Source: an uncultured Lachnospiraceae bacterium (GTDB taxonomy: Bacteria > Bacillota > Clostridia > Lachnospirales > Lachnospiraceae). From it: a stretch of DNA of 52,644 nucleotides. A program made the position numbers and the translations under genes. Below are positions 1 through 8,269 of this stretch, one piece after another. A model generated the notes under the pieces. It ran no database searches. It was not told where the DNA came from and saw only the letters and a program-made list of their open reading frames with translations. The DNA is taken from contig CAMEJJ010000022.1 of NCBI GenBank assembly GCA_945919795.1, positions 1 through 52,644 of the forward strand. Reading direction: 5' to 3'. Positions within the stretch are counted from its first letter, which is position 1. Every line of letters starts with the position of its first letter.

Positions 1-637
1 CATTTATTTCCTGAACCTTTTCAATGTGGTTGCGCTCAATAATATCCTTTATATAGGTTTCTTCAAATAACCTGGTAAGGTACTCCATTCTCTGCTCATC
101 GGTAGCCATAGTGATTGTTAATGGCAATCCTCCAAAACTAACATAGGAACTCCAGCCTTCATATTTATCCCCATCAAATACTTCCATGTATTCTCTAAAA
201 CTAACCGGGTAAACATGAACCTCATCACCACGTCCTCTAAATTCTGTAATGACATCCTTTGACAGGAATTTTGAATTGCTGCCAGTTACATAAACATCCA
301 CATTATGCATATGAAGAAATGAATTCAATACCGATACAAAGGCTGGCAGTAACTGCACTTCATCTAGAAAAATATAATACTGTCCATCATCTGTCATTTG
401 GCTCTTGGTATACTCAAGAAGTGTTCGTGGCTCCCTATATTTCTCATTTTCAAACATATCTAACTCAATTGCGATAATATGGTCATCCGCAACACCCTGT
501 GTCTTAAGGTAATTTCTAAAAATATTAAACAAAAGATATGATTTCCCAGAACGTCTGATTCCTGTAATAACCTTTATCATCCCGTTGTGCATACGGTTTA
601 TTAACTTCTGTAGGTATATGTCTCTTTTTATTTCCAT
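1..637 (-). CDS. AAA ATPase, DUF4143 family (C-terminus beyond window)
   Basis: Reads from ATG at 637 off the left edge, about 212 codons without a stop. Residues ~18-27 hold a Walker A of the form GIRRSGKS. A Walker B-like run (YIFLDEVQ) follows around residue 88, then the VTGSNSKFLS sensor motif and an FREYMEV segment, as in the AAA_14 / DUF4143 proteins, whose C-terminal DUF4143 part would lie outside. It is a paralogue of the 438-residue ATPase at 2033-3349, sharing the start MxxxRxxYLxKL, the GIRRxGKS loop and the VTGSN motif. The ribosome site is GGAGG 6 nt before the ATG. Cellular role of this family is not established; members are often found in accessory regions. Partial only because of the window edge. 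Confidence 0.88.
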   Translation of the reverse strand, partial: MEIKRDIYLQKLINRMHNGMIKVITGIRRSGKSYLLFNIFRNYLKTQGVADDHIIAIELDMFENEKYREPRTLLEYTKSQMTDDGQYYIFLDEVQLLPAFVSVLNSFLHMHNVDVYVTGSNSKFLSKDVITEFRGRGDEVHVYPVSFREYMEVFDGDKYEGWSSYVSFGGLPLTITMATDEQRMEYLTRLFEETYIKDIIERNHIEKVQEIN

Positions 638-650
638 AATGCCTCCAAAT

Positions 651-760
651 TGATAATTTAGGGATTTTGTGCCCCTCTTTTTCAATATTATACTTCAACA
701 ACGAAATATTCTCAATCTATATTTTGATAATTTCGGGCATTTGTGCCCCTCTTTTTCAAT
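651..760. repeat. Pair of 36-bp direct repeats flanking the ATPase promoter
   Basis: Copy A is 651-686 and copy B 725-760; they match at 33 of 36 positions and are both in the same orientation. Each contains the block TTTGTGCCCCTC. Copy B also carries a short dyad (GGGCA / TGCCC). Copy A lies between the -10 box and the start codon, copy B just upstream of the -35 box, so the repeats bracket the promoter at 687-715. They look like paired operators, possibly for autoregulation (inference). Confidence 0.8.
687..715 (-). promoter_or_regulatory. SigA-type promoter of the left-edge ATPase
   Basis: On the minus strand: -35 TTGAGA (715-710), 17-bp spacer, -10 TATAAT (692-687). The start codon at 637 follows after a ~45-nt leader that contains repeat copy A and the GGAGG ribosome site. 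Confidence 0.8.
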
Positions 761-1075
761 GAGTATATCTTTAATGCGAACACAGGCAGTGTATTTGTCA
801 CGATTATTGTATGATTTCCGTGACAAATACATATTATTATTTGCTTATCCATTTAATATTTTTGCCATAAACGGCACATTTAAATTCATGCGTATTTTGT
901 AGTTTATATATGTACATTTGCAATTGTGTTTAAGCATAGAAAAGGAACAATAGTTGTTACATCTTTTAACCATTTCCTCCATTGACTTCATGCTTTTGAC
1001 AATCCACAAGGCTTTTACATATTTATTTTTACAACGATCCTCTTTATATGTTATATTATCTTTAGAGGTGGTATA
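761..1075. other. Intergenic stretch upstream of the nuclease gene
   Basis: AT-rich, with no credible coding frame; the short open frame at 669-902 lacks a ribosome site and overlaps the repeats. Close to the nuclease start a TTTACA hexamer (1029-1034 region) with TTATAT 17 bp later could be its promoter, and the ribosome site GAGGTGG lies 4 nt before its ATG. No strong terminator was seen. Confidence 0.4.
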
Positions 1076-1675
1076 ATGCCATATTTATATGATTGTTCTA
1101 TATGTCAAAACAGATGTGATGGCAGAAGTCGTGGAGTATATCAATTCAGAAATGATGTTGAATACTCTGAGCATTTTGAAAATCAGCTAATTCAAGAATT
1201 AATTGATTATGGCTATTTCGCTCAAAAAACAGAACGTGATGGATATCCTGACATTGAAGTCTATGAAAGCAAAGGCGGCCCGCTTCGATGTTTTATCGAA
1301 GTTAAAGCTCAACGCCGCTCCTTTATGAGTGTTTCCAGACTTCTTCCAAATAGCGATTTAATTCCTTCTGAAACAATGGCATTAAATCTTTCTGATTTAG
1401 TAAGATATTTTGAAATTGCAAATCAAGAACCTGTTCCCGTCTACATTTTATGGGTATTAAGTGAAAGACCATGTATTGTTCCAAACGGTCAAGTCCATTT
1501 TTTCTACCAGAACGTCGAACACTTGAGATACATTTATAATCGCTATCGCGATGCTCGACGCTTCCGTAGAAAAAGCGGTGTAGGCGATGTAGTTAATGGG
1601 CAGCACCAAGGTGTTGTCGTAAATTATCATTTTAGCCTACAAGAACTGTTACCTTTCAATATTAGCGACATATAA
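1076..1675 (+). CDS. Stand-alone PD-(D/E)xK nuclease-like protein
   Basis: 199 residues. The segment from residue 36 to 77 has the layout of a PD-(D/E)xK nuclease: a helix with acidic residues (E36, E41), then YPDIEV (D59) and, 16 residues on, FIEVKAQ (E75, K77). The N-terminus carries CSICxxxC, a possible small metal knuckle with only three cysteines. I do not recognise a named family; a type II/IV restriction or related DNA-cleaving role is inferred from the motif. It stands alone on the plus strand and converges on the RAMA-domain remnant across a shared terminator, which suggests leftover parts of a restriction-modification locus. Start chosen at the ATG behind GAGGTGG. Confidence 0.72.
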   Translation: MPYLYDCSICQNRCDGRSRGVYQFRNDVEYSEHFENQLIQELIDYGYFAQKTERDGYPDIEVYESKGGPLRCFIEVKAQRRSFMSVSRLLPNSDLIPSETMALNLSDLVRYFEIANQEPVPVYILWVLSERPCIVPNGQVHFFYQNVEHLRYIYNRYRDARRFRRKSGVGDVVNGQHQGVVVNYHFSLQELLPFNISDI

Positions 1676-1677
1676 TC

Positions 1678-1717
1678 AAAAAAGGGCCTGGCATATATAC
1701 AAAATGCCGGCCCTTTT
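1678..1717. terminator. Bidirectional terminator between nuclease and RAMA remnant
   Basis: A-rich left arm AAAAGGGCC-T-GGCAT pairs with ATGCCGGCCCTTTT across a short loop, with a single bulged T. The A and T runs at either side let it serve both convergent genes. Confidence 0.88.
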
Positions 1718-1738
1718 GCAATCTCAAGAATAATATAT

Positions 1739-2032
1739 TTAATTCTTACTCTCTCTGTACTGCTCGCGAACGTCTGCAATTGATACTCTTTCATCATCTC
1801 TAACTACATACCAATAATCAAAGCCATTTAATCTGTTGGCTTTTACACCTCTTGCAGCTGCTGCACACGAATGCATATCCATTACCTCGCCCTGATATTC
1901 AAGTTTTCCATCTTTCAGAAGAGTAGCGACCGCGTCTCCTGTTCTAAAATAAAAACTCTCACCTTCAATAAAGTATCCGGTTTCAATCATCTCAGATACA
2001 GTTACCTTAGTATTGTGAAAGGTGCTAACACC
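1739..2032 (-). pseudogene. RAMA-domain fragment, probable remnant of a DNA methyltransferase
   Basis: From ATG 1990 the frame encodes 83 residues, but similarity to the RAMA domain (found at the C-terminus of restriction-associated methyltransferases) already starts in the in-frame codons before that ATG, with a VTVSEMIETG segment typical of the domain's first strand and helix. The core 'LKDGKLEYQGEV... CAAAARG... LNGFDYW' resembles the RAMA pattern of DG-x-I, SAAA and NGW-x-W. The frame is open back to the stop codon of the ATPase at 2033 and has no start or ribosome site of its own there. I read this as the tail of a methyltransferase whose front was replaced by the ATPase gene. A translated 83-residue standalone protein remains possible. 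Confidence 0.6.
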
Positions 2033-3349
2033 CTATGCGATCAGCCACTCTATAATGTTGATGGATTTGATGCCATCATAAGACGAATCCATTCCTGTAT
2101 TCATCGAAAGAACTATTTTTTCATAGTTATCATTTATTTTTTGCAATGGCGCAAGTTCTCTACGGCGAACCTCTTCACCGGTCATTGTTTCGGTCACTTG
2201 AATGTATATTTTCTCATCCGGTTTTATTGCAATAAAATCAACTTCCGTATTATCTACCTTACCGATAGAAACATCGTAGCCTCTGCGAAGTAATTCAAAA
2301 AATACAACATTTTCTAACGCATGACCGTTATCACGATTTCTAAATCCAAGCAGATAATTTCTAAGACCTATATCGACAATATAATACTTCCCAAGAGTAC
2401 GCAAATACTCTTTTCCCTTAATGTTAAATCTTTTAATATCATAGAAAAAGTATGACTCAAGCAGTGCATTAACATATGCCTGGACCGTATGAACACTTGG
2501 TTTACCTTTACGCTTTTGATCTTCTAACAGACCTTCATTTACAAGAATGTTTCCAATAGAAGAAACTGAAATATTGCTACCGATGTTATCGGCAAGGAAC
2601 ATTACAATTTTTTTCAGAAGTATAGCATCGGTAATTCTTTTTTGACCTCTGCGATTTTCACGTTCCAGTATATCTCTCATAATGACAGTCGAGTAAATAC
2701 CTTCAAGTAAAACTAATGCCTTTTCCTGGTCCAAACCAATATCAGCTATACCAGGCATTCCTCCAAAACGCATATATGCATCAAATACATCCTTAATATC
2801 ATAATTCTCTCCATTTTTATCAAATACCTGTTTACGCATTCCACCCAAAGCACTCTTGGTTTCCCTTATTTCAAAATCATGAAAATACAAAAACTCTTTG
2901 AAAGACAACGGCAACATCTTTATTTCTACACATCTGCCGGACAGATAAGTAGCATACTCGGATGAAAGCATATAAGCGTTAGAGCCAGTAACATAAATAT
3001 CACAGTTAAAATCAACGCGGAAAGAATTGATAGCATCTTCCCAATTTGGAACGCGCTGCACTTCATCAAAAAACATATACATTCTTTTATTTGGAATGAC
3101 TTGTTCCTTCACATATTCGTAAAACGTATCACTATTCATGTTTTTAAATGCATGAGATTCAAAGTTTATCTCAACAATCTGCTCGTCAGTGATTCCATTC
3201 TCTTTCAAATGGGCAACCATTAGCTTTAAAAGACTGGACTTGCCACATCTACGGATTCCAGTAACAACTTTGACAGGTTCTGTATCCTGAAATGCTATTA
3301 TCTTATTCAAGTACAAATCTCTTTTTTTAAGTTCATGAGTATCAATCAT
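2033..3349 (-). CDS. AAA ATPase, DUF4143 family
   Basis: 438 residues, full length for AAA_14 plus DUF4143 proteins. Walker A is GIRRCGKS (around residue 32), Walker B MYMFFDEVQ (around residue 92), sensor VTGSNAYML, then FKEFLYF. The C-terminal half carries the DUF4143 part, with LRNYLLGFRNRDNGHALEN and a late VDFIAI segment resembling a nuclease-like fold's strand. The function of the family is unsettled. The next coding sequence downstream is the RAMA remnant in the same frame. The ribosome site is AGGAGGG 7 nt before the ATG. Its promoter overlaps a perfect inverted repeat (see 3373-3410). Confidence 0.9.
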   Translation of the reverse strand: MIDTHELKKRDLYLNKIIAFQDTEPVKVVTGIRRCGKSSLLKLMVAHLKENGITDEQIVEINFESHAFKNMNSDTFYEYVKEQVIPNKRMYMFFDEVQRVPNWEDAINSFRVDFNCDIYVTGSNAYMLSSEYATYLSGRCVEIKMLPLSFKEFLYFHDFEIRETKSALGGMRKQVFDKNGENYDIKDVFDAYMRFGGMPGIADIGLDQEKALVLLEGIYSTVIMRDILERENRRGQKRITDAILLKKIVMFLADNIGSNISVSSIGNILVNEGLLEDQKRKGKPSVHTVQAYVNALLESYFFYDIKRFNIKGKEYLRTLGKYYIVDIGLRNYLLGFRNRDNGHALENVVFFELLRRGYDVSIGKVDNTEVDFIAIKPDEKIYIQVTETMTGEEVRRRELAPLQKINDNYEKIVLSMNTGMDSSYDGIKSINIIEWLIA

Positions 3350-3372
3350 CAGATATCCCTCCTTCTAATAAG

Positions 3373-3410
3373 AGCATAGCACAAACTTTCGCAAATAATC
3401 AAGTTTGTGC
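3373..3410 (-). promoter_or_regulatory. Promoter with overlapping inverted-repeat operator
   Basis: Minus strand: -35 TTGATT (3402-3397), 18-bp spacer, -10 TATGCT (3378-3373). A perfect 10-bp inverted repeat, GCACAAACTT (3379-3388) and AAGTTTGTGC (3401-3410), occupies the spacer and the -35 box. Related half-sites (TGCACC) recur a little upstream. This is the layout of a repressor operator; the repressor is not identifiable. Confidence 0.75.
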
Positions 3411-3890
3411 ACCGAAATGCAAAAACTTTTATTTTTTGACAATTTATGCACCATCAAAAAAATGTCAATCTGGTTCGAATGTCCGCTTTTGCAGTTTCAA
3501 TGTACACTTAGCAAATACTAAATACGCAATTTTTATGTATTCTCAATATGCCCTTTAACCATTCCATATTCTCAACCCTACCCATTCCCGGCTCATTTTC
3601 TTCCTTGGATATGTTCCCAACAAGCCAAAAGAAAAAGACCAACAGCAGCACCTAAAAATACTACCATTGGTCTTAAAACCCTTTATTCTACGGCATTTCT
3701 GCCACTTTCTTAATCCTTCTTTGACATCAAAACGACCGTCTCCACATGCATTGAAACTTTACCTCGCATTAACATTCGCGCACAGCTTTGTGTTTCTATA
3801 TTTTTTTGCACTCCTAACAAAATAACAATTTTGTTTTACACCCTGATAGCAATATGGCAGTCTCTTATCTCACAGTATATGCAAACAAAA
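3411..3890. other. Intergenic stretch with a gene remnant
   Basis: About 480 bp with no intact gene. It contains the 20-codon RlmD-like tail at 3710-3772 and a minus-strand frame around 3600-3680 reading a short hydrophobic peptide without a convincing ribosome site. AAGACCAA and TTGGTCTT form an inverted repeat near 3636-3677. It looks like a scar of past rearrangement. Confidence 0.5.
3710..3772 (-). pseudogene. Remnant tail of an RlmD-like RNA methyltransferase gene
   Basis: Minus-strand codons read ...VSMHVETVVLMSKKD then stop. This is the characteristic end of RlmD/RumA-type 23S rRNA uracil-5 methyltransferases, whose catalytic-base glutamate sits in HVET. The intact rlmD at 5645-7099 ends with the related VHVETVCLLSKKP. 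Nothing else of the gene is visible upstream, so only the last ~20 codons survive. Confidence 0.68.
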
Positions 3891-4967
3891 CTATATTTCA
3901 ACCAGTACCTTCCACTTACCATTTCGTTTGCCATTTTCACGGATTATCAGACCTTTTTCTTGCATTTCAACAGTTCTCGTTTTTACTGTTCTCTCTGACC
4001 TACCAATAGCACTTGCTAATTCTCTTTGAGTAATTGCCGGATTCTTTTTTAACTCCTGAATAATAGCCAATTCCTCAAAAGTGCAAATTTTGCACTTTGA
4101 ACCATTACTAATTGCACTTTGAGTAGCACCTTCATTTTCAAAATCAATATGCATATATCTATTCTTCAATTCATGCCCCGCATCCATCAACAGGTTTTCA
4201 AAAAATTTCTCTAAAAATTTTGTTGTAGCATGAATTCCCTTTTGCAAATCATTATAATTTGCTCGAACTAAGGCATTTCTAAAATACCATGAGTTTTCAG
4301 CAAAAGTCTCATTACTCACATTAAACCCAAAAGTTTTCAAATATTTTATGATGAATACTGCTGTGGATCTAGTATTTCCTTCTCCAAATGGATGAATCTG
4401 CCATATACCTGAAGTAAATTTCGCAATATGGCGAACAGCTTCTTCTATAGTCAATCCTTCATATGAGAAATTCTTTTCTTGCGAGAAATCATAATCAAGT
4501 GTAGCACGAATACTATCGAATGATGCATACATTACTGTATTACCCTTAAGTACCCATTCTTTTTTCGTGATATTGTAATCACGTATTTTTCCTGCATGAC
4601 TAAAAACGCCCTCAAAAAGTTTACGATGAATATTCTGCCACTCTACAGGCGAAAACTGAAAAGTCTTTTCTCCAAGTAATTTTGCAATTCTTACAGAAAC
4701 GATATCTGCTTCCTTAGTATCTTCTTCCATTTCATTTCTGTCTTTTCGTTCTTCATAATAGCTATGAATACGTTTATCTGCTTCCGTTATGCTAATCTTA
4801 CCCTCAATATGTTCTTTAGCAGTTTCAATTAAATACGCAGAAGGCTTAAGTCCATCTACATCTTGAAGTCCAATAGCCGTCTTCCATGCATTGCTTTTAT
4901 CGACTTTATCCGGCTCGCCTTGGCGAATATATTCATTTAATTCTAATTCCCAGTTGTTTTCAGCCAT
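3891..4967 (-). CDS. Fic family protein with N-terminal VbhA-like segment and C-terminal wHTH
   Basis: 358 residues. The Fic core motif is HPFGEGNTR (192-200), a variant of HPFx(D/E)GNGR in which the second Gly is Thr; the flap segment lies around 140-155. Fic proteins usually transfer AMP or another nucleotide moiety to target proteins. Residues ~38-72 (DGLKPSAY...HIEGKISITEADKRI) resemble the antitoxin VbhA helical domain, fused here. A clear inhibitory (S/T)xxxE(G/N) motif is not visible. Residues ~300-355 form a winged-helix (TQRELASAIGRSERTVKTRT). No separate antitoxin gene flanks it. The ribosome site AGGAGG is 6 nt before the ATG. The next gene upstream is an acetyltransferase 29 nt away, in the same direction. 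Confidence 0.9.
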   Translation of the reverse strand: MAENNWELELNEYIRQGEPDKVDKSNAWKTAIGLQDVDGLKPSAYLIETAKEHIEGKISITEADKRIHSYYEERKDRNEMEEDTKEADIVSVRIAKLLGEKTFQFSPVEWQNIHRKLFEGVFSHAGKIRDYNITKKEWVLKGNTVMYASFDSIRATLDYDFSQEKNFSYEGLTIEEAVRHIAKFTSGIWQIHPFGEGNTRSTAVFIIKYLKTFGFNVSNETFAENSWYFRNALVRANYNDLQKGIHATTKFLEKFFENLLMDAGHELKNRYMHIDFENEGATQSAISNGSKCKICTFEELAIIQELKKNPAITQRELASAIGRSERTVKTRTVEMQEKGLIIRENGKRNGKWKVLVEI

Positions 4968-4996
4968 GTATATCCTCCTTTTTCAAATTCAACTAT

Positions 4997-5461
4997 TTAA
5001 CAGGGATATTCCATTTCATCATTCATTTTGACAAAGCCGAATTTCTCATACAGTGGTCTACCCATCCTCGTTGCTTCAAGAGAGATTGCATCAATGCCTC
5101 TACTTCTTGCATCCTCTACAAGTAACTTCAATGTATTATTTGCAATCCCCTTTCTTCTGTATTCCGGTTTTGTGTACATATTCATTATATAAGCCTTACA
5201 TCCGCTAGGATTGTGGTATGTTGGCATCACCTGAAAATAACTCACTCCACCGGCACCAACAAATATCGCTCCATCAAATACGAGGTATGCAGTATGAGAG
5301 CCATCTGTCAATGCTCTTTTGTAATACTCATAGGACTGGTTTTCAACTTCCGTCATATCAATCTCGTTTGATAAATTATTGGCAGCACGAAGCACTTCTA
5401 TTCTCGTTGTTGTCAATAATTCAATATCTGTTATATCTGCCTTTTTGTATATTAACTCCAT
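4997..5461 (-). CDS. GNAT family N-acetyltransferase
   Basis: 154 residues from the ATG at 5461, chosen because GAGAGG lies 8 nt upstream; an in-frame ATG at 5479 has no ribosome site. The acetyl-CoA loop is seen in YTKPEYRRKGIANNTLKLL (R-x-x-G-I/V-A), preceded by the strand AYIMNMY and followed by ISLEAT and PLYEKFGF, as in typical small-molecule GNAT enzymes. The substrate cannot be told. It is likely co-transcribed with the Fic gene downstream. Confidence 0.88.
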   Translation of the reverse strand: MELIYKKADITDIELLTTTRIEVLRAANNLSNEIDMTEVENQSYEYYKRALTDGSHTAYLVFDGAIFVGAGGVSYFQVMPTYHNPSGCKAYIMNMYTKPEYRRKGIANNTLKLLVEDARSRGIDAISLEATRMGRPLYEKFGFVKMNDEMEYPC

Positions 5462-5644
5462 AACAATCAATCCTCTCATTATGATTTTTACACCCTGTCC
5501 GGCGCACGTATTTTACCAAAACTACCATTCCGGCGGACAATCTATAACCTTAAAAAATTTGCACCCTTACATTATTATGTACATTTTCATCTCCTAAAAG
5601 CACAGGTACATATTCGCAGAAAAAGTCCGCTAACCAGCATAAAA

Positions 5645-7099
5645 TCAAGGTTTCTTTGATAGCAAGCAAACCGTCTCCACATGCACCGTCTGCGCAAACT
5701 GATCCACAGCCTGCACCTTCTGTAGCTGATATCCATTGGCGCACAAATACTTCAAATCTCTCGCCAATGTAGCAGGATCACAGCTGACATATACAATTCG
5801 TTCCGGTTGCATCTTAATCATGGTTTCCAGACACTTCTCATCACAGCCTTTTCTGGGCGGATCCACAACAATGACATCTGCATGGATATGGTTTTCTTCA
5901 TACTCTCTGGGCAAAACTTCTTCGGCTTTTCCCACATAGAATAAGGCATTGTTAATCCGATTCAATTCTGCATTTTCTTTCGCATTTTCAATTGCCTGAG
6001 GAATGATTTCGACACCATGTACCATGCCGGCTTTTTGTGCCAAAAACAGGGAAATTGTTCCAATGCCGCAATACAGATCCCACACGGTTTCGCTACCGGT
6101 CAAATTAGCATATGCTAACGCTGTTTCATATAGCTTTGCAGTCTGGACAGGATTGACCTGATAGAAGGATAAAGGCGAAATACGGAATGCAACATCGCCT
6201 ATTTTATCTGTAATATAACTGTTTCCATAGATTACCTCATAGTGGTCTCCCATTATGACATTGGTATCCTGTGTATTGGAGCTTTGACAAATGCTGGTAA
6301 TTTTCCAATCTTTTCGATCAAGTTCTCCCTCTGCATCCACACCTTTTACATCGTAATGATAATTTCCAAAATCAATTTGTAAAAGTCGTCTGACCAGTGT
6401 TTCCTTTTCCGGAAGATCTTTCCCGTTTATTACCAGACAAACCATAATTTCACCCGTAGAAAATCCACTTCGAATCAGAACATGACGGACAAGACCCTGA
6501 TGTAAAATCTCATCATATGCAGGGATATGCATTTCTTTCATAAACGCAAGTATTTCTTCCAAAATCGGCTGATTGATAGTTAGCCCCAGCTTACAATCCG
6601 TGTTAGCAATAATGGAGTGAGTTCTTCCTGCATAGAAACCGGCAACCAAATTTCCTTCTTTATCTGTCCCAATGGGATATTGTGCCTTGTTTCGATAGAA
6701 AAAAGGCTGTTCCATTCCGATAATCGGTTCCGTGATACTTTTAATAAAATCCGCTTCAAAACCTCCGATTCGAATTAAGTCATTGGTGACTTTATTCTGT
6801 TTAAATTCCAGTTGTTTCTCATAGCTAACTGCCTGAAGCTGACAGCCGCCGCAAACTCTTGCAAATTCGCATACTGGTTCCACACGAAAAGGAGAAGGTG
6901 TAATCACCTTCTCTAATCTGGCATAAGCGTAATTCTTTTTGGCTTTCATTATTTTGGCTTCAATGACATCTCCGACTACGGCATCTTTGACAAAAAGAGT
7001 AAAACCATCTGCCTTTCCAATGCCTTCGCCATCCATTCCGGTATCTTCAATCGTAATCGTCACTCTGTCATTTTTTGCAAAACATTTCTTTTCTTTCAT
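5645..7099 (-). CDS. rlmD: 23S rRNA (uracil-C5)-methyltransferase RlmD type
   Basis: 484 residues. An N-terminal TRAM RNA-binding domain (~8-65) is followed by a 4Fe-4S motif, C-x5-C-GG-C (CEFARVCGGC) with a further Cys near 165. The SAM-binding motif is VWDLYCGIGT, the catalytic Cys sits in VSCDPATLARDL, and the ending is HVETVCLL. It methylates a uracil in 23S rRNA using SAM; Firmicute members can modify two sites, so the exact position is uncertain. It starts 18 nt after the yhaM stop, so the two are probably one transcript. A short remnant of a related gene lies at 3710-3772. Confidence 0.95.
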   Translation of the reverse strand: MKEKKCFAKNDRVTITIEDTGMDGEGIGKADGFTLFVKDAVVGDVIEAKIMKAKKNYAYARLEKVITPSPFRVEPVCEFARVCGGCQLQAVSYEKQLEFKQNKVTNDLIRIGGFEADFIKSITEPIIGMEQPFFYRNKAQYPIGTDKEGNLVAGFYAGRTHSIIANTDCKLGLTINQPILEEILAFMKEMHIPAYDEILHQGLVRHVLIRSGFSTGEIMVCLVINGKDLPEKETLVRRLLQIDFGNYHYDVKGVDAEGELDRKDWKITSICQSSNTQDTNVIMGDHYEVIYGNSYITDKIGDVAFRISPLSFYQVNPVQTAKLYETALAYANLTGSETVWDLYCGIGTISLFLAQKAGMVHGVEIIPQAIENAKENAELNRINNALFYVGKAEEVLPREYEENHIHADVIVVDPPRKGCDEKCLETMIKMQPERIVYVSCDPATLARDLKYLCANGYQLQKVQAVDQFAQTVHVETVCLLSKKP

Positions 7100-7117
7100 A
7101 TTCTTCTCTTTACTCTT

Positions 7118-8062
7118 TTATTCCATCCGCGTCGCACGAACGTTGGTTTCAAACATTCGATTAAACCCAAGCCAGCCGGTTTCTTCGGTGCTGTTCATCA
7201 GTTCGGTAAAAGTCTCCATCTTGGCATCGGTATTATCGGCAAAATTCAATGCCATTGCTTCTACCAGTGCCGGTTTTTTGGGAGAACCGTATTCGAATTC
7301 TCCGTGATGGGCCAAAATGCAGTGTTTTAACTCACCAAGCAAAACAGGCGGAAATCCGGGAATACTCTTTGCGGCTTCGCTGACCATTTCACTTCCGATC
7401 ACAATATGTCCCAATAAATTTCCGTCATCGGTGTAATCGTTCATCGGAAAAGGTGATAATTCCTTTGTTTTTCCAATATCATGACAAATTGCGGCAGTTA
7501 GCAATAAGTCCCTGTTCAAAACCGGATATCTCGTGCAATAAAAAATACACAGCTCTGCCACGCTTAGGGTATGGTGCAGCAGTCCTCCCACAAAACCGTG
7601 ATGAACGGCCTTTGCTGCAGATGAGTAGCAGAATTGTTTTGCAAAATCAGCATCCTTGATAAAGAAATACTCCAATAACTGTTTGCAATATGTATTTTCA
7701 ACTGAACCGATGATTTCCTTTAAGCGAGCAAACATCTCATCAATATTAAAAGGAGTCATGGGAAGATATTCCGCCGGATTATATTCGCCCTCATGACACT
7801 TTCTTACGCGTTTTACATTGACCTGCAACACATTATTAAAAACGGTAATATCGCCATGAATTTCCACAAAATCCAATGCATCAAATTCATCAATTCCACC
7901 GCTGTACGGATCCCAGATCTTTGCATCCATAGTACCTGTCTTATCCTGCAAAATCACGCTTTCGTAGGGTTTTCCGTTTTTTGTCACAGCAGATTGTTTG
8001 TGCTTACACATATATATTTCGTTTACTCTGTCACCGTCGTGATAGTCTTTTAAATATTTCAT
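7118..8062 (-). CDS. yhaM: 3'-5' exoribonuclease YhaM
   Basis: 314 residues, the usual YhaM length. An N-terminal OB-fold (~10-90; ILQDKTGTMDAKIWD) is joined to an HD phosphohydrolase domain: HHGFVGGLLHHTLSV, then AAICHDIGKTKEL (the HD pair), IGSEMV and the late CILAHHGEFEYGSPKKP. It degrades RNA from the 3' end in the cytoplasm and is metal dependent. The ribosome site GGAG lies 5 nt before the ATG. It sits between the HtrA-like gene upstream and rlmD downstream, all on the minus strand. Confidence 0.94.
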   Translation of the reverse strand: MKYLKDYHDGDRVNEIYMCKHKQSAVTKNGKPYESVILQDKTGTMDAKIWDPYSGGIDEFDALDFVEIHGDITVFNNVLQVNVKRVRKCHEGEYNPAEYLPMTPFNIDEMFARLKEIIGSVENTYCKQLLEYFFIKDADFAKQFCYSSAAKAVHHGFVGGLLHHTLSVAELCIFYCTRYPVLNRDLLLTAAICHDIGKTKELSPFPMNDYTDDGNLLGHIVIGSEMVSEAAKSIPGFPPVLLGELKHCILAHHGEFEYGSPKKPALVEAMALNFADNTDAKMETFTELMNSTEETGWLGFNRMFETNVRATRME

Positions 8063-8269
8063 TTTTACTCCATTCTGTTGTCTATATGAGCAACATTTAT
8101 TTTATTGATTAAATTACGATTTTATAGATTTTGCTACAAAAACAATCTTCTTTCTTATAAACATCATTTGTTTTTACTTAGCATTCAGCCAAATTTGGTA
8201 GCTATATTGTTAATCAGCTATTGCCTTTATAATCAACATTTTAATAATATACTTTCTATGAATTTCGGC
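8063..8269. other. Gap between HtrA-like gene and yhaM
   Basis: About 207 bp, AT-rich, no coding frame or clear terminator. A yhaM promoter probably lies here but I could not single one out. Confidence 0.3.

Noticed and set aside
669-902. 77-codon plus-strand frame across the promoter repeats
   Set aside because: No ribosome site, overlaps the direct repeats and promoter, composition unlike a protein.
1871-2293. 140-codon plus-strand frame
   Set aside because: Antisense to the RAMA remnant and ATPase; a shadow of those frames.
3600-3680. Short hydrophobic peptide frame on the minus strand (MVVFLGAAVGLFLL...)
   Set aside because: No convincing ribosome site or promoter; could be a relic, too weak to list.
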